From positions 1,302,001 through 1,366,000 of the forward strand of contig NZ_LR778301.1 in NCBI RefSeq assembly GCF_902813185.1: a DNA stretch of 64,000 nt, read 5' to 3'. The translations under genes and the position numbers were made by a program. Shown piece by piece: positions 47,843-58,013 of the stretch. This DNA is from Denitratisoma oestradiolicum (GTDB taxonomy: Bacteria; Pseudomonadota; Gammaproteobacteria; Burkholderiales; Rhodocyclaceae). Position 1 is the stretch's first letter. The number at the start of each line of letters is the position of its first letter. The notes beneath the pieces were generated by a model. It did not search any database, was not told the origin of the DNA, and saw nothing but the letters and a program-made list of their open reading frames with translations.

Positions 47843-47868
47843 CACCCCCTCCCTCGGGGAGGGGGGTG
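47843..47868. repeat. C/G-rich intergenic hairpin before nlpD
   Basis: CACCCCCTCC-ctcgg-GGAGGGGGGTG forms a hairpin between pcm and nlpD. A similar CTCCCCCGG...GAGGGGGG sequence is found at 53711-53727, between the DUF58 and MoxR genes, so it may be a short dispersed repeat. Confidence 0.45.
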
Positions 47869-47884
47869 GGGGGAGGGTAGTTCA

Positions 47885-48793
47885 GTGAGCTTGCGCCTGT
47901 TGTCCTGTGTTGCTGTCATCTTGCTGGCCGCCTGCGCCAGCCACGAGCCGGTGCCGGTGGAAGACCGGACTGCCGCCATCGCGTCCGCCGCGACACCTGC
48001 CCGCGCTGCCGTCGACCCCGTTGTTGTGCCGCCGGGTTACTACCTGGTGAAAAAGGGTGACACCCTCTACGGTATCGCCCTGGATCATGGGCATTCCTAT
48101 CGGGATCTGGCGGCCTGGAACAATCTGGAAGATCCCAACCGCATTCTGGTGGGCCAGCAATTGCGAGTTGCCTCCCCCGATAGCGCCGACCCCGTGGTGG
48201 AAGTGCGGCCAGTGACGGGGCCGGTGGCGGTGGAGTCCCGTCCCGTGGTCACGGCGGCAGCGGCGGTGGTGGAGGACAGCCTGGTGCGGGAACCCAAGGG
48301 TGGCAAGCAACCCTATTCCGAAGAAGTCCTTGCCCGGCTGCGCCAGCCGGAACCCATGCAGCGTGTGGCGGTGGTCCCGGCACCCGCCGAGAAGGCCATC
48401 GAAAAACCAGCCGTCGCCGTCAATGAGGAGACGGTCTGGGCCTGGCCGTCTGCCGGCAAGCTGCTGGCTGGTTTCAGCGAGGGCAGCAATAAAGGCGTGG
48501 ACCTGGCCGGCAAACCAGGGGATCCGGTGCTGGCGGCGGGGTCCGGTAAAGTGGTGTACGCCGGTACGGGCTTGCGGGGTTACGGCAAGCTGGTGATCGT
48601 CAAGCATGACGCCACTTTCCTCTCCGCCTATGCCCATAACAGCCAGATACTGGTCAAGGAGGGGCAGAGTGTAACGCGGGGACAAAAAATCGCCGAGGTG
48701 GGCAGCAGCGACGCCGACCAGCCCAAGCTGCATTTCGAGATCCGACGCCAGGGCAAGCCGGTGGATCCGACCCAGTATTTACCCAAGCGCTGA
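47885..48793 (+). CDS. nlpD: NlpD-like lipoprotein, LysM and degenerate M23 domain
   Basis: A 302-residue outer-membrane lipoprotein that activates amidase AmiC at the division site. The signal peptide ends in the lipobox LAAC (Cys18 or so). A LysM peptidoglycan-binding domain ([18 protein letters not shown] to VGQQLRV) is followed by a Pro/Ala linker and an LytM/M23 domain. The M23 H-x3-D position reads NKGVD, so the zinc His is missing, as in non-catalytic activators of the NlpD/EnvC type. The GTG at 47885 is chosen because it starts the signal peptide; the frame itself reaches back to 47696. Confidence 0.93.
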   Translation: MSLRLLSCVAVILLAACASHEPVPVEDRTAAIASAATPARAAVDPVVVPPGYYLVKKGDTLYGIALDHGHSYRDLAAWNNLEDPNRILVGQQLRVASPDSADPVVEVRPVTGPVAVESRPVVTAAAAVVEDSLVREPKGGKQPYSEEVLARLRQPEPMQRVAVVPAPAEKAIEKPAVAVNEETVWAWPSAGKLLAGFSEGSNKGVDLAGKPGDPVLAAGSGKVVYAGTGLRGYGKLVIVKHDATFLSAYAHNSQILVKEGQSVTRGQKIAEVGSSDADQPKLHFEIRRQGKPVDPTQYLPKR

Positions 48794-48806
48794 CCCGGGA
48801 GACAAA

Positions 48807-49739
48807 GTGACCGACGAGCCGTTGCCAGGAGACGAAGAGGAAGCCGCTGAAGTCGTTGGGAGCGGCGAGGTCGACGTGGTTGCCGCCGCGCAGGAACCTC
48901 ACGACTTCCTCGACGACATCACTCAGCTCTACCTTAATGAAATCGGCGCCCATTCCCTGCTCAAGGCAGACCAGGAGCGGGCCTTGGCACGGGCTGTGCA
49001 GGCCGGGGACTTCGCCGCTCGCCAGCGCATGATCGAGTCCAACCTGCGTCTGGTGGTCAGCATCGCCCGCCATTACCAGAACCGGGGTCTGCCCTTCGAC
49101 GACCTGATCGAGGAAGGCAACCTGGGCCTGATCCATGCGCTGGAGAAGTTCGATCCGGAGCGGGGCTTCCGCTTTTCCACCTATGCCACCTGGTGGATAC
49201 GGCAGAACATCGAGCGGGCCATCATGAATCAGTCCCGCACCATCCGCCTGCCGGTGCATGTGGTGAAGGAACTGAACCAGGTGTTGCGCACCCTGCGGCA
49301 ACTGGACGCCAAGGATGGTTCGGTGCATCACGGGCCGGAGGACGTGGCCATGCTGCTGGGCCGGCCGGTGGAGGAAGTGCGCCATATCCTGTCGTTGCCG
49401 GAGCGCACGGCCTCCCTGGACGCACCCCTGGATATCGATCCGGACCTGACCATCGGCGATGCGGTCGCCGACGAAAACGAACTGGGGCCGGAACTGCTGC
49501 TGGCCCAGCAGGAGGTCGAGGGCCTGATGGAGGGCTGGATCGAGGAACTCTCGGAACGCCAGCGCATGGTCATCGAGCGGCGCTATGGTCTCAACGGCCA
49601 GGAACTATCCACCCTAGAGAATATCGCCCTGGAAATGGGGGTGACCCGAGAACGGGTGCGCCAGATCCAGATGGAGGCCCTGCAAAGCCTGCGCCGCCGG
49701 CTAACGCGGGACGGTGTTGGCCGCGACGCGTTGCTCTGA
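48807..49739 (+). CDS. rpoS: RNA polymerase sigma factor RpoS
   Basis: A 310-residue stationary-phase sigma factor of the sigma-70 family: region 1.2 ([12 protein letters not shown]), region 2 ([53 protein letters not shown]), region 3 and region 4 ([19 protein letters not shown]). The nlpD-rpoS order is the usual one for RpoS; as in other proteobacteria a main rpoS promoter may lie within nlpD, but I could not identify it. The start is a GTG with GGGAG ahead. Its last 39 bases overlap the convergent mltB gene. Confidence 0.97.
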   Translation: MTDEPLPGDEEEAAEVVGSGEVDVVAAAQEPHDFLDDITQLYLNEIGAHSLLKADQERALARAVQAGDFAARQRMIESNLRLVVSIARHYQNRGLPFDDLIEEGNLGLIHALEKFDPERGFRFSTYATWWIRQNIERAIMNQSRTIRLPVHVVKELNQVLRTLRQLDAKDGSVHHGPEDVAMLLGRPVEEVRHILSLPERTASLDAPLDIDPDLTIGDAVADENELGPELLLAQQEVEGLMEGWIEELSERQRMVIERRYGLNGQELSTLENIALEMGVTRERVRQIQMEALQSLRRRLTRDGVGRDALL

Positions 49740-50720
49740 ACTCATTACCTGGCGCAGGGCAGCGGCCAGGTCGGCCACCACCGTGGCGTAGAAGCTGCTG
49801 CGGTTGTAACGGGTAATCACGAAGAAATTCTGGTAGCCCAGGCGGTATTCCGTTTCGGCCTGGGGCGTCACATAATCAATAAGGGCCGCCGGGGCTTCGG
49901 GCGCCCCTTCCACCTCCACGCCATAGTCGGACATCTCCCGGGGAAGGCGCCGGGGCGTGATGCCTTCCGCCAGCAATTCGGTGGCCCGCTCGCTGCGCAC
50001 CGCAGCCGGCGTCAGAATCGGGCCGCCCCGCTGCCAGCCATGTTCAGACAGGAAGCGACCGACACTGCCGATGGCGTCGGCGCTGCTGCCCCGCAGGTCC
50101 ACTGCTCCGTCCCGATCGAAATCCACCGCAAAGCGGCGCTGGCTGCTGGGCAGGAACTGGGGCATGCCCAGGGCGCCGGCATAGGAGCCGTGATAGGCCA
50201 GGGGTGAATGGCCCTCTTCCCGGGCCAGCAGCAGCAGGGCTTCCAGCTCACGGCGGAACAACTCGGCCCGGGGGGGGTAGTCGAAAGCCAGGTTGCTCAG
50301 GGCCGAGAAGGTCTCGAAGCGGCCCATGTGGCGCCCGTAAATGGTTTCCACGCCGATGATGGCGACGATGATCTCGGGCGGCACGCCATAGAGCGTTTCC
50401 GCCCGCAACAAAGCGTCCTGGTGCTGACCCCAGAACTTGATGCCGGCGGCGATGCGCCGGGGTTCCACGAACCGGCCCCGATAGGCCTGCCAGGAACGGA
50501 TGCCTGGATCCCGGGAGGGCTGGATGGCCTTGAGCACGGCCGGCAGGGGACGAACCTTGTGAAACAGTATGAGCAATTCTGTGGCGTCGAAATCATGGCG
50601 TCGGGAAATATCGGCGATGAAATCGCGAACATCTTCGCGCCGGGCGTAGTCGCTGGCGAGGGCTGAGCAGGGCAGCAGGTTGGCAGCCAGGAAAAACAGT
50701 ATGTGGGGCAGAAATTTCAT
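49701..50720 (-). CDS. mltB: Lytic murein transglycosylase MltB
   Basis: A 339-residue enzyme that cuts peptidoglycan glycan strands to anhydromuropeptides. It has a Sec signal peptide ([20 protein letters not shown]), without a clear lipobox. The catalytic Glu is in [15 protein letters not shown], followed by the family segments [33 protein letters not shown] and [10 protein letters not shown]. The 3' end overlaps rpoS by 39 bases on the opposite strand. Its ATG overlaps the stop of the TgpA gene by four bases. Confidence 0.94.
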   Translation of the reverse strand: MKFLPHILFFLAANLLPCSALASDYARREDVRDFIADISRRHDFDATELLILFHKVRPLPAVLKAIQPSRDPGIRSWQAYRGRFVEPRRIAAGIKFWGQHQDALLRAETLYGVPPEIIVAIIGVETIYGRHMGRFETFSALSNLAFDYPPRAELFRRELEALLLLAREEGHSPLAYHGSYAGALGMPQFLPSSQRRFAVDFDRDGAVDLRGSSADAIGSVGRFLSEHGWQRGGPILTPAAVRSERATELLAEGITPRRLPREMSDYGVEVEGAPEAPAALIDYVTPQAETEYRLGYQNFFVITRYNRSSFYATVVADLAAALRQVMSSEQRVAANTVPR

Positions 50721-52678
50721 GGGGAAAAGCGGACGATGCGGCGCTTGAGGTCGGGCAGGGCGGAGTCGTTACGGACTGTACCGTAGCGCAGGATCTCGTA
50801 AAGCTGGCAGATGGCCGTGATTTCGCCGGCCTTCCCGGGTATTGCCGTGACCAGACGCTGACCGTAGTCCCGGGGGCCTTCCCAGGATCGGCGCCCCAGC
50901 CCCCGCCCCCGCCGTTCCAGCTTGTTCTCGAAATGGCGCCAGGCGGCCTGTACCGGGTCCAGGCGTTGCCACTGGCGCAGATGCCAGGTGGTAAGCAGCA
51001 GCATCAGGATTACACTCAGGGCGGCCAGCAGGGATCCCATGGCGCGCCAGTCGGGGGAGGCCATGCCCAGAATGCGCATCAGCTCGGTCTGGCGCTTGCT
51101 GTCGTAACCCAGCACCCACTGGTTCCATCGATTCGACAGGGCTTCCCACTGGTAGCGCATTTGCCTCAGCCATGCCATGTCAGTCTGTCCCAGCAGGGGC
51201 CGGGATTCCCCGATGGGCAGGGCAGCAGCCAGATTGCCTTCCACCCGGTTGGGCGCAATGGTGGCGGTAGGGTCCACCCGCTGCCAGCCTTCACCAGACA
51301 ACCACACCTCAGCCCAGGCGTGGGCGTCGGACTGGCGCACCAGCATAAAACCGTCCACCGGATTGATTTCCCCGCCCTGGTAACCGGTGACCACCCGAGC
51401 CGGGATGCCGGCGGCACGCATGACGAACACGAAACTGGCGGCGAAATGTTCACAGAAGCCGCGCCGGGTCTCGAACAGGAATTCGTCCATGCTGTCACGC
51501 CCCAGGAGGGGAGGGGCCAGGGTGTAGACGAAGGGCTGCTCCTGGTAATGGGCCAGCATGGCGTTTACCACTTCGCGGTCGTTTCTGGCCCCGGCCCGCA
51601 ATTCCTGCCCCAGGACGCGGCTGCGGGGATTGAATCCGGCGGGCAGGGCCAGTGCCGCTCGCCGTGTCGATTCGGTTTCCTCCTCTCCGGCCCGTTGCGT
51701 CAGGTGAGAGCGCATCGGATAGCGCAGGCGGTTGCGCACCGGCTCCTTGCTGACCAGTTGATACTGACTGGTGATCAAGGCTCCGTCCGGTACCTGGCCG
51801 GGCAGCTCCAGAGCGAAGAGCCAGTGACGGTTATGGGCTTCCAGGGTGATTTCATAGTCCAGGGCAGGCCCCATCGGCCTGTAGGGTAGCGTGGCACTGA
51901 CGGCGGGTGGCGTGATATGCCAGGTCCGTCCATCGAAATATCCCAGCACCGGGCCACGCCAGTAGCGGGCCGACTTGGGCGGCGGGGAGCCTGAAAACTT
52001 GGCCCGGAAGGCAATCTCGTCGGACAGGGACAGTTCGCTGATGGCGCCCGGCGACATGCGTTCCGAAAGGCCGGTCAGGCCGCTGTAGGCATCGATCGGC
52101 AGGCCCCAGAGGGGGGAGGAGATTCGGGGAAAGAGGACGAACAGCACCACCATGAAGGGGAGGGCCTGGATCAGCAACACGCCGGCCCGGGTAATGATGG
52201 GCAGCGGGGTTTCCCTATCGTGGTTGAGGGCGATCATGGCGCCGATCACCACCACCAGGGTGATGATCATGGCGGCGGCGGTGGCGATGCTCTGGCTGTA
52301 GAAAAAATGCGCCAGCATCAGGAACAGGGCCAGCAGCAGTATGGCGTAGGCGTCCCGCCGGTTGCGCATCTCGAACAGTTTCAGGGCCAGGAACAAGGTC
52401 AGCAGGGCTACCCCTGGCTCCTTGCCGATGATGCTGCGGTAATGGGCGCCGACGCCGATCAGGCCCGTCAGGGCGATCAGATTGAGCAGCCAGGTCGGAG
52501 GCAGGGGAAAGCGGCGCCAGAGCAGCCAGGTTCGCCAGGCCAGAGCCAGACCGGCCAGACCCGAGAGCCAGGGGGGCAGATGGAGGCTGAGGGGCAGTCC
52601 CACGGCCAGGGCGGCGGCCGCCAGCCACAGGGTCTGGCGTTGGGTAACGGGTGGGGCATGGTGCTCAGTCTTGGCCAT
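50717..52678 (-). CDS. Membrane-anchored transglutaminase-like protein (TgpA type)
   Basis: A 653-residue inner-membrane protein: about six N-terminal TM segments (residues 15-190), a periplasmic transglutaminase-like domain and a last TM near residue 555 (LLAALSVILMLLLTTW). The Cys-His-Asp triad is in RRGFCEHFAASFVFVMRAA, SDAHAWAEVWL and RVDPTATIAP. TgpA is essential in Pseudomonas aeruginosa; its substrate there is uncertain. Here it is coupled to the DUF58 gene (14-base overlap) and mltB, which suggests a cell-envelope role. Confidence 0.92.
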   Translation of the reverse strand: MAKTEHHAPPVTQRQTLWLAAAALAVGLPLSLHLPPWLSGLAGLALAWRTWLLWRRFPLPPTWLLNLIALTGLIGVGAHYRSIIGKEPGVALLTLFLALKLFEMRNRRDAYAILLLALFLMLAHFFYSQSIATAAAMIITLVVVIGAMIALNHDRETPLPIITRAGVLLIQALPFMVVLFVLFPRISSPLWGLPIDAYSGLTGLSERMSPGAISELSLSDEIAFRAKFSGSPPPKSARYWRGPVLGYFDGRTWHITPPAVSATLPYRPMGPALDYEITLEAHNRHWLFALELPGQVPDGALITSQYQLVSKEPVRNRLRYPMRSHLTQRAGEEETESTRRAALALPAGFNPRSRVLGQELRAGARNDREVVNAMLAHYQEQPFVYTLAPPLLGRDSMDEFLFETRRGFCEHFAASFVFVMRAAGIPARVVTGYQGGEINPVDGFMLVRQSDAHAWAEVWLSGEGWQRVDPTATIAPNRVEGNLAAALPIGESRPLLGQTDMAWLRQMRYQWEALSNRWNQWVLGYDSKRQTELMRILGMASPDWRAMGSLLAALSVILMLLLTTWHLRQWQRLDPVQAAWRHFENKLERRGRGLGRRSWEGPRDYGQRLVTAIPGKAGEITAICQLYEILRYGTVRNDSALPDLKRRIVRFSP

Positions 52679-53633
52679 GAAGCGCCAGGGCCTGCAGGCA
52701 ATGATGGTAGTGGGCCTCGCCGCTGGCCGGCGCCAGGGTCCGCCCCGGCAGGCGCAGGCCCCAGATCAGGCCGGCGCCGTGGGCATCGCAGACCCAGCGG
52801 GCAAGCAGGGACAGGCGGGCTTCCTCGTCCAGCCCCGGCGGCAGGGCGTCCCAGGCCAGCCAGAGGGTTTCGGTGCTCTCGCCAGCGAACATCTTGGTCA
52901 ACAGTTCACCGTCCGGATGGCGGGCGGCGGCCTTCCAGGCTACATGCTGAAGGGGATCGGCCGGCTGGTGGCTGCGCAGTCCGGCGAAGTCGTCACTGCC
53001 GCCGGCCCGGCGCAGGCCGCCCTGATGGTCGCCGCTGCCCAGGGGCAGGGGCGGGGCCTGCCGGGCCGGTTGGGGGTAGACCAGGCAGGCGAGGGCTGGC
53101 GCCGCATAGGCCCAGGCCCGCACCAGCCCCAGGGGGTAGGTGGTTTCCAGGGTGACCCGGGGCAGATTCAGCCAGCCGCGCCGGATGGCGGGCACGGGCA
53201 GGCGCGCTTCTGCGCAGTCCTTGCCCGGCACGTCCATGACCAAATGGGCGCCGTTGCCAGCCCAGATTCGCAGGCAGGGGCGTTCGCCGGGACGCGGGTT
53301 GTGAAGCACTAGGCCAAAGAGTGCATGCTCGCCGGCGAAGACCGGCTCGGCCCGGCCGGGGGTGATGCGCAACTGGGCCAGATTGCGGAAGGTGGCCAGG
53401 ATGGTGGCGATGCCCAGGCCCGCCAGCAGGAAGACGAAGGCGTGGCCCAGGCTCAAGCTGTAATTGATGGCGCCCACCAGCATGACCACCAGGCTTCCTG
53501 CATAGGCCATGCCGGCCCGCGTGGGCAGGACAAAGACCCGGTGCCGGGTCAGAACGATGGGGACGGCCTCTGGTGCCCGTCCCCGCAGTGCCCAGCGGTA
53601 AAAGCTTTGGCGCAGGGTTTCAGCGAGATTCAC
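52665..53633 (-). CDS. DUF58 (von Willebrand-like) membrane protein
   Basis: A 322-residue protein with an N-terminal hydrophobic pair (MAYAGSLVVMLVGAINYSLSL, AFVFLLAGLGIATILATF) and a C-terminal domain with the DUF58 signature (GSGDHQGGLRRAGGSDDFAGLRSHQPADPLQHVAWKAAAR minus its ends). DUF58 proteins go with MoxR ATPases and transglutaminase-like proteins, and may be chaperone partners. It overlaps the transglutaminase gene by 14 bases and is separated from MoxR by an unusual 241-base gap. Confidence 0.9.
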   Translation of the reverse strand: MNLAETLRQSFYRWALRGRAPEAVPIVLTRHRVFVLPTRAGMAYAGSLVVMLVGAINYSLSLGHAFVFLLAGLGIATILATFRNLAQLRITPGRAEPVFAGEHALFGLVLHNPRPGERPCLRIWAGNGAHLVMDVPGKDCAEARLPVPAIRRGWLNLPRVTLETTYPLGLVRAWAYAAPALACLVYPQPARQAPPLPLGSGDHQGGLRRAGGSDDFAGLRSHQPADPLQHVAWKAAARHPDGELLTKMFAGESTETLWLAWDALPPGLDEEARLSLLARWVCDAHGAGLIWGLRLPGRTLAPASGEAHYHHCLQALALHGQD

Positions 53634-53707
53634 GGGAGCCGTTGTTAACGTGAAACAGCGAATTGGAACGGCAAATCAAATTTTCGAGCGTAGCGAGCCG
53701 GCATCGT

Positions 53708-53795
53708 CGCCTCCCCCGGAGAGGGGGGCGAAGGCGGGGTTTCGCAAAGCATTGCTTTGCGCCGCCGTAGCCGGCCGGCAGTGCAATGCCGGCCG
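53708..53795. repeat. Cluster of three hairpins between the DUF58 and MoxR genes
   Basis: The 241-base gap 53634-53874 has no gene. It contains a C/G-rich hairpin (53708-53730), a perfect 8-bp hairpin CGCAAAGC-ATT-GCTTTGCG (53743-53761), and a perfect 9-bp hairpin CGGCCGGCA-GTGCAA-TGCCGGCCG (53772-53795). None has a T-tract. They may mark a dispersed repeat or an mRNA processing region within the MoxR-DUF58 transcript. Confidence 0.6.
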
Positions 53796-53874
53796 TGGGC
53801 GGCTGGGCGGGGGTGGGCCTTTCTGCCTTTCGCGTGTTTCATGGACCGGGGCGAAAAATCGGCTTCCATGAGCG

Positions 53875-54807
53875 TCAGGGCAGGGGTACCGACTCGATCA
53901 GGCGCCGGGCCACTTCGCTGCTGGCAGGGGCGACGCCGGCACCGATGCTGGGACGCAGACGGTGGCCAGCCACCGCCGGCAGCACGGCCTGGATGTCTTC
54001 CGGCAGTACATGGCCTCGGCCCTCCAGCCAGGCCCAGGCCCGGGATGCGGCCAGCAGGCCGAGGGCGGCCCGGGGCGAAAGTCCTGCCTCGAAGTCGGCA
54101 CTGTGGCGGGTGTGTTCCGCCAGGGCTTGGACATAATCGATCAGGGCCGGCGCGGCATGAATGGCGGCGACTTTCTGCTGCAAGCCTTGCAGAGTTTCGG
54201 GCGCCAGCAGGGGCGCGAGGGCCGCCACCATGGTGTGGCGGTCGGCGCCGGCCAGCAGTTCCCGTTCCGCCGCCCGATCCGGATAGCCCAGTTCGATGCG
54301 CATCAGGAAACGGTCCAGTTGGGATTCGGGCAGGGGAAAGGTGCCGATCTGATGCATCGGGTTCTGGGTGGCGATGACGAAGAAGGGTTCCGGCAGGGGA
54401 CGGGTCTGCCCCTCCACCGTGACCTGGCGTTCCTCCATGGCTTCCAGCAGGGCGCTCTGGGCCTTGGGGGTGGCCCGATTCACTTCGTCGGCCAGGATCA
54501 GTTGGGCGAAGACCGGTCCCGGATGGAAGCGGAAGGCGCCGGCGTCCCGGTCGAAAACGGAAACCCCCAGAATGTCGGCCGGCAGCAGGTCGCTGGTGAA
54601 CTGGATGCGCTGGAATTCGAGGCCCAGCAGCCGGGCCAGCCCATGGGCCAGGGTGGTCTTGCCGACACCGGGGATGTCCTCGATCAGCAGGTGGCCACGG
54701 GCCAGCAGGCAGGCCAGGGCCAGGCGGATCTGGTGTTGCTTGCCGAGGATGATGCGGCCGGCGGCGGCGAGTACCTGTTGCAGGGAATCAGGCTGGGGTG
54801 CAAGCAT
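53875..54807 (-). CDS. MoxR-family AAA+ ATPase
   Basis: A 310-residue AAA+ ATPase: Walker A GVGKTTLA, Walker B LILADEVNRATPKAQSALLEAM with the MoxR signature, sensor 1 FFVIATQNPM, and a C-terminal lid (GLSPRAALGLLAASRAWAWLEG). MoxR proteins act as chaperones for maturation of metal-binding or VWA-domain partners. The DUF58 and transglutaminase genes downstream are its usual companions. It is divergent from the histone-deacetylase-like gene. Confidence 0.93.
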   Translation of the reverse strand: MLAPQPDSLQQVLAAAGRIILGKQHQIRLALACLLARGHLLIEDIPGVGKTTLAHGLARLLGLEFQRIQFTSDLLPADILGVSVFDRDAGAFRFHPGPVFAQLILADEVNRATPKAQSALLEAMEERQVTVEGQTRPLPEPFFVIATQNPMHQIGTFPLPESQLDRFLMRIELGYPDRAAERELLAGADRHTMVAALAPLLAPETLQGLQQKVAAIHAAPALIDYVQALAEHTRHSADFEAGLSPRAALGLLAASRAWAWLEGRGHVLPEDIQAVLPAVAGHRLRPSIGAGVAPASSEVARRLIESVPLP

Positions 54808-54866
54808 GGCGCAAGTTGTCTGGGAGATAATGGGAATGTCTTGGACGATTGTATGTCATCCCGTAC

Positions 54867-55790
54867 ATGCCTACCGCCTACATCACCCATCGCGATTGCG
54901 GGCTCCACAATATGGGCCCCCACCATCCGGAATGTCCGGAACGCCTGGCGGCCATCAACGACCGTCTGATTGCCGCCGGGCTTGATCTCTATCTCCAGCA
55001 TCACGATGCCCCCCTGGCCGGGATGGAGCATCTGTTGCGTGTTCATCCGCGTCCCTATATCGAGCAGCTCCAGGAGAGTTCGCCCAGCCACGGCATCGTC
55101 CATCTGGACCCGGACACGGCCATGAGCCCCGGCACCCTGAATGCGGCCCTGCGGGCTGCCGGCGCCGGGGTGCTGGGGGTGGACCTGGTGATGGCGGGCA
55201 AGGTGGCCAGCGCCTTCTGCGCTGTGCGGCCTCCCGGTCACCATGCAGAACGGGCACGAGCCATGGGCTTCTGCTTTTTCAACAATATCGCGGTGGCCGC
55301 CTGTCATGCCCTGGAGGCCTGGGGGCTGGAGCGGGTGGCAATCGTGGATTTTGATGTTCATCACGGCAATGGCACCGAGAATGTTTTCGCTGGCGATGAG
55401 CGGGTGTTGATGGTGGGCAGCTTCCAGCACCCCTTCTATCCCTATAGCGGTACGGACCATCCTGCGGCCAATATGTGCAACGTGCCCTTGCCGGCCGGGA
55501 CCCGGGGTGACGTATTTCGAGACATGGTGACTGATCGTTGGCTGCCTCGGCTGAGTTCCTTTTCCCCTCAACTGGTGCTTATCTCAGCCGGTTTTGATGC
55601 CCATTATGAGGACGATATGGCTTCCCTGGGCCTGCTGGAGGCTGACTACGCCTGGGTCACGGACCATATCAAGCAGGTGGCACTGGCCCATGCCGGGGGG
55701 CGCATTGTCTCCATGCTGGAAGGGGGCTACGCCCTCTCGGCTCTGGGCCGCAGCGTGGCGGCCCACATCAGGACGCTGGCCGGCCTGTAG
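54867..55790 (+). CDS. Histone-deacetylase-family amidohydrolase
   Basis: A 307-residue zinc-dependent deacetylase of the HDAC/acetoin-utilisation/acetylpolyamine amidohydrolase superfamily. The N-terminal [11 protein letters not shown], the central [20 protein letters not shown] with its catalytic His pair, the zinc site [12 protein letters not shown] and the final [11 protein letters not shown] are all present, as is [10 protein letters not shown]. The bacterial substrate is unknown; an acetylated small molecule or protein is likely. The ATG at 54867 starts the conserved region; a TTG 18 bases earlier is rejected. dapA follows 50 bases later. Confidence 0.92.
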   Translation: MPTAYITHRDCGLHNMGPHHPECPERLAAINDRLIAAGLDLYLQHHDAPLAGMEHLLRVHPRPYIEQLQESSPSHGIVHLDPDTAMSPGTLNAALRAAGAGVLGVDLVMAGKVASAFCAVRPPGHHAERARAMGFCFFNNIAVAACHALEAWGLERVAIVDFDVHHGNGTENVFAGDERVLMVGSFQHPFYPYSGTDHPAANMCNVPLPAGTRGDVFRDMVTDRWLPRLSSFSPQLVLISAGFDAHYEDDMASLGLLEADYAWVTDHIKQVALAHAGGRIVSMLEGGYALSALGRSVAAHIRTLAGL

Positions 55791-55840
55791 CCGGGGCGCT
55801 TTCGGTTAGAATCACAGGCTCGTTTGTTTGGGCTTCCTTC

Positions 55841-56719
55841 ATGATTACCGGTTCCATCCCCGCCATCGTCACTCCCATGCATGCAGACGGCAGCCTCGAC
55901 CTGCCCGGTTTCCGGCGCCTGCTCGACTGGCATGTGGCCGAGGGTTCGGATGCCATCGTGGTGGTCGGCACTACGGGTGAGTCGCCAACGGTGGATGTGG
56001 AGGAACACTGTCAGATCATCGAAACGGCGGTGAGCCATGTGGCGGGCCGGGTGCCGGTGATTGCCGGCACCGGCGCCAATTCGACCCGGGAGGCCATCGA
56101 ACTGGGCCAGTTCGCCAAGCGGGCCGGCGCCGATGCCCATCTGTCCGTGGTGCCCTATTACAACAAGCCGTCCCAGGAAGGCCTGTACCAACATTTCAAG
56201 GCTATCGCCGAAGCGGTGGATTTGCCCTTGATCCTCTACAACGTGCCCGGCCGCACCGTGGCCGACATGTCCAACGACACCACACTGCGCCTGGCGCAGG
56301 TGCCGGGCATCATCGGCGTCAAGGACGCTACTGGCAGCGCCGAGCGGGGCACGGACCTGATCAAGCGGGCACCCCGGGACTTTGCCATCTACAGTGGCGA
56401 CGACGCCAGTGCCCTGGCCCTGATTCTGTTGGGTGCCCATGGCACCATTTCCGTCACCGCCAACGTGGCGCCCCGCCTGATGCACGAGATGTGCAAGGCG
56501 GCCCTGGCCGGGGAACTGCATCGTGCACGGGAATTGAATTTCCGCCTGCTGGGTCTGCACCGGCAGTTGTTTGTCGAAGCCAATCCGATTCCCGTCAAGT
56601 GGGCCGTGCAGCAAATGGGCCTGATTGAGGGGGGGCTGCGCCTGCCGCTGACCCCCCTGTCTGCGGAATTTCACGATCGCCTGCGCGCTGCCATGCGCGA
56701 GGCGGATATCCAGGTTTGA
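55841..56719 (+). CDS. dapA: 4-hydroxy-tetrahydrodipicolinate synthase
   Basis: A 292-residue TIM-barrel enzyme that condenses pyruvate with aspartate semialdehyde in lysine and diaminopimelate synthesis. The GTTGESPTV phosphate-like loop, the catalytic Tyr in [25 protein letters not shown] and the Schiff-base Lys in [10 protein letters not shown] are all visible. bamC follows after 19 bases; this dapA-bamC (nlpB) linkage is conserved in many proteobacteria. Confidence 0.97.
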   Translation: MITGSIPAIVTPMHADGSLDLPGFRRLLDWHVAEGSDAIVVVGTTGESPTVDVEEHCQIIETAVSHVAGRVPVIAGTGANSTREAIELGQFAKRAGADAHLSVVPYYNKPSQEGLYQHFKAIAEAVDLPLILYNVPGRTVADMSNDTTLRLAQVPGIIGVKDATGSAERGTDLIKRAPRDFAIYSGDDASALALILLGAHGTISVTANVAPRLMHEMCKAALAGELHRARELNFRLLGLHRQLFVEANPIPVKWAVQQMGLIEGGLRLPLTPLSAEFHDRLRAAMREADIQV

Positions 56720-56738
56720 TCACTTAAGGTAAAGACGC

Positions 56739-57881
56739 ATGAAGCCGAAGGCATTGCTGCTGACGCTGTCGCTGGGCCTGTTGTTGTCCGCTTGCAGCAC
56801 CTCGATCCTGGAATCGAAGAAGGTCGATTACAAGTCTGCGGGCAAGTTGCCGCCCCTGGAAATTCCGCCCGACCTGTCTGCCCCCAGCCGCGATGAGCGT
56901 TATGCGGTGCCGGATATCGCCAATCCCAAGGGGTCGGCCAGCTATTCGACCTACTCCGGCGAACGAGGCGGTCAGGTGCGTGCGCCCACCGGCCAGGACG
57001 TGCTGCCCAAGTTCGACAATATGCATATCGAGCATGCCGGCACCCAGCGCTGGCTGGTGGTGCCGGGGGCGCCGGACAAGGTCTGGCCCCTGGTGAAGGA
57101 GTTCTGGCAGGAAATGGGCTTCATCATCAGCAGTGAGCGGCCCGAGGCCGGTCTGATGGAAACCGACTGGGCGGAAAATCGGGCCAAGCTGCCCCAGGAT
57201 GTGGTGCGGGGCGTCATTGGCAAGGTGTTCGACGATCTTTATTCCACCGGTGAGCGCGACAAGTATCGCGCCCGGCTTGAACCTGGCGCAGTCGCCGGAA
57301 CTACCGAAATTTACATCAGCCACCGGGGCATGGTTGAGGTCTATATCAACGAAGCCAAGGAGCAGACCCGTTGGCAGCCTCGTCCTGTGGATACGGAGCT
57401 GGAAGCGGAGATGCTGCGACGCCTGATGGTACGGCTGGGGGTCGAGGAGGCTAGAGCCACAACGATGCTGGCGGAAAAGCCCCAGCAGGAGCGAGCCAGG
57501 ATTGTGTTGCCGAGTGCAGACAATCAGGGGGCGCTGGAGATCAGCGAGCCCTTCGATCGGGCCTGGCGTCGGGTAGGCCTGGCGCTGGATCGGGTCGGCT
57601 TCACAGTGGAGGACCGGGATCGCAGCCAGGGTGTCTACTACGTGCGCTACATGGATCCCGAGGCTGATGCCAAGAAGGCGTCAGGGGAACAGGGCGTTCT
57701 TTCGAAGCTGATGTTCTGGAAGAGCGACAAGGCCGTGACCATCGACAGTGCCCGCTACAGCATTCATGTCAAGGCCGGTGGCGATGTCACCTCGGTCCAG
57801 GTGCTGACTCGGGAAGGCGGCGTGGACAAGTCGGAGACATCGAAAAAGATTCTGAACCTGCTGTATCAGCAGTTGAAATAG
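56739..57881 (+). CDS. bamC: Outer-membrane assembly lipoprotein BamC
   Basis: A 380-residue lipoprotein of the BAM complex, which inserts beta-barrel proteins into the outer membrane. The signal peptide ends in the lipobox LSAC. The unstructured N-terminal stretch (VDYKSAGKLPPLEIPPDL) that contacts BamD is clear, followed by two helix-grip domains (about residues 105-220 and 270-380). It is longer than E. coli BamC (344). It is the second gene of a dapA-bamC operon ending at a bidirectional terminator. Confidence 0.93.
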   Translation: MKPKALLLTLSLGLLLSACSTSILESKKVDYKSAGKLPPLEIPPDLSAPSRDERYAVPDIANPKGSASYSTYSGERGGQVRAPTGQDVLPKFDNMHIEHAGTQRWLVVPGAPDKVWPLVKEFWQEMGFIISSERPEAGLMETDWAENRAKLPQDVVRGVIGKVFDDLYSTGERDKYRARLEPGAVAGTTEIYISHRGMVEVYINEAKEQTRWQPRPVDTELEAEMLRRLMVRLGVEEARATTMLAEKPQQERARIVLPSADNQGALEISEPFDRAWRRVGLALDRVGFTVEDRDRSQGVYYVRYMDPEADAKKASGEQGVLSKLMFWKSDKAVTIDSARYSIHVKAGGDVTSVQVLTREGGVDKSETSKKILNLLYQQLK

Positions 57882-57963
57882 CAGTCCGGCGGACCGTCCT
57901 CGTTTCTGCGACGGGGACGGAGATGATGAGCATTGCGAAAGCTCTTCAGGCCCCCCAGGCCAT

Positions 57964-57997
57964 AAAAAAAGCCCAGCCATATTGGCTGGGCTTTTTT
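57964..57997. terminator. Bidirectional rho-independent terminator
   Basis: A perfect stem AGCCCAGCCA/TGGCTGGGCT (57970-57979 with 57983-57992) is flanked by seven A residues on the left and six T residues on the right. It ends both bamC (plus strand) and the small lipoprotein gene (minus strand). Confidence 0.93.
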
Positions 57998-58013
57998 ATG
58001 CTGAAGCGCCTAA

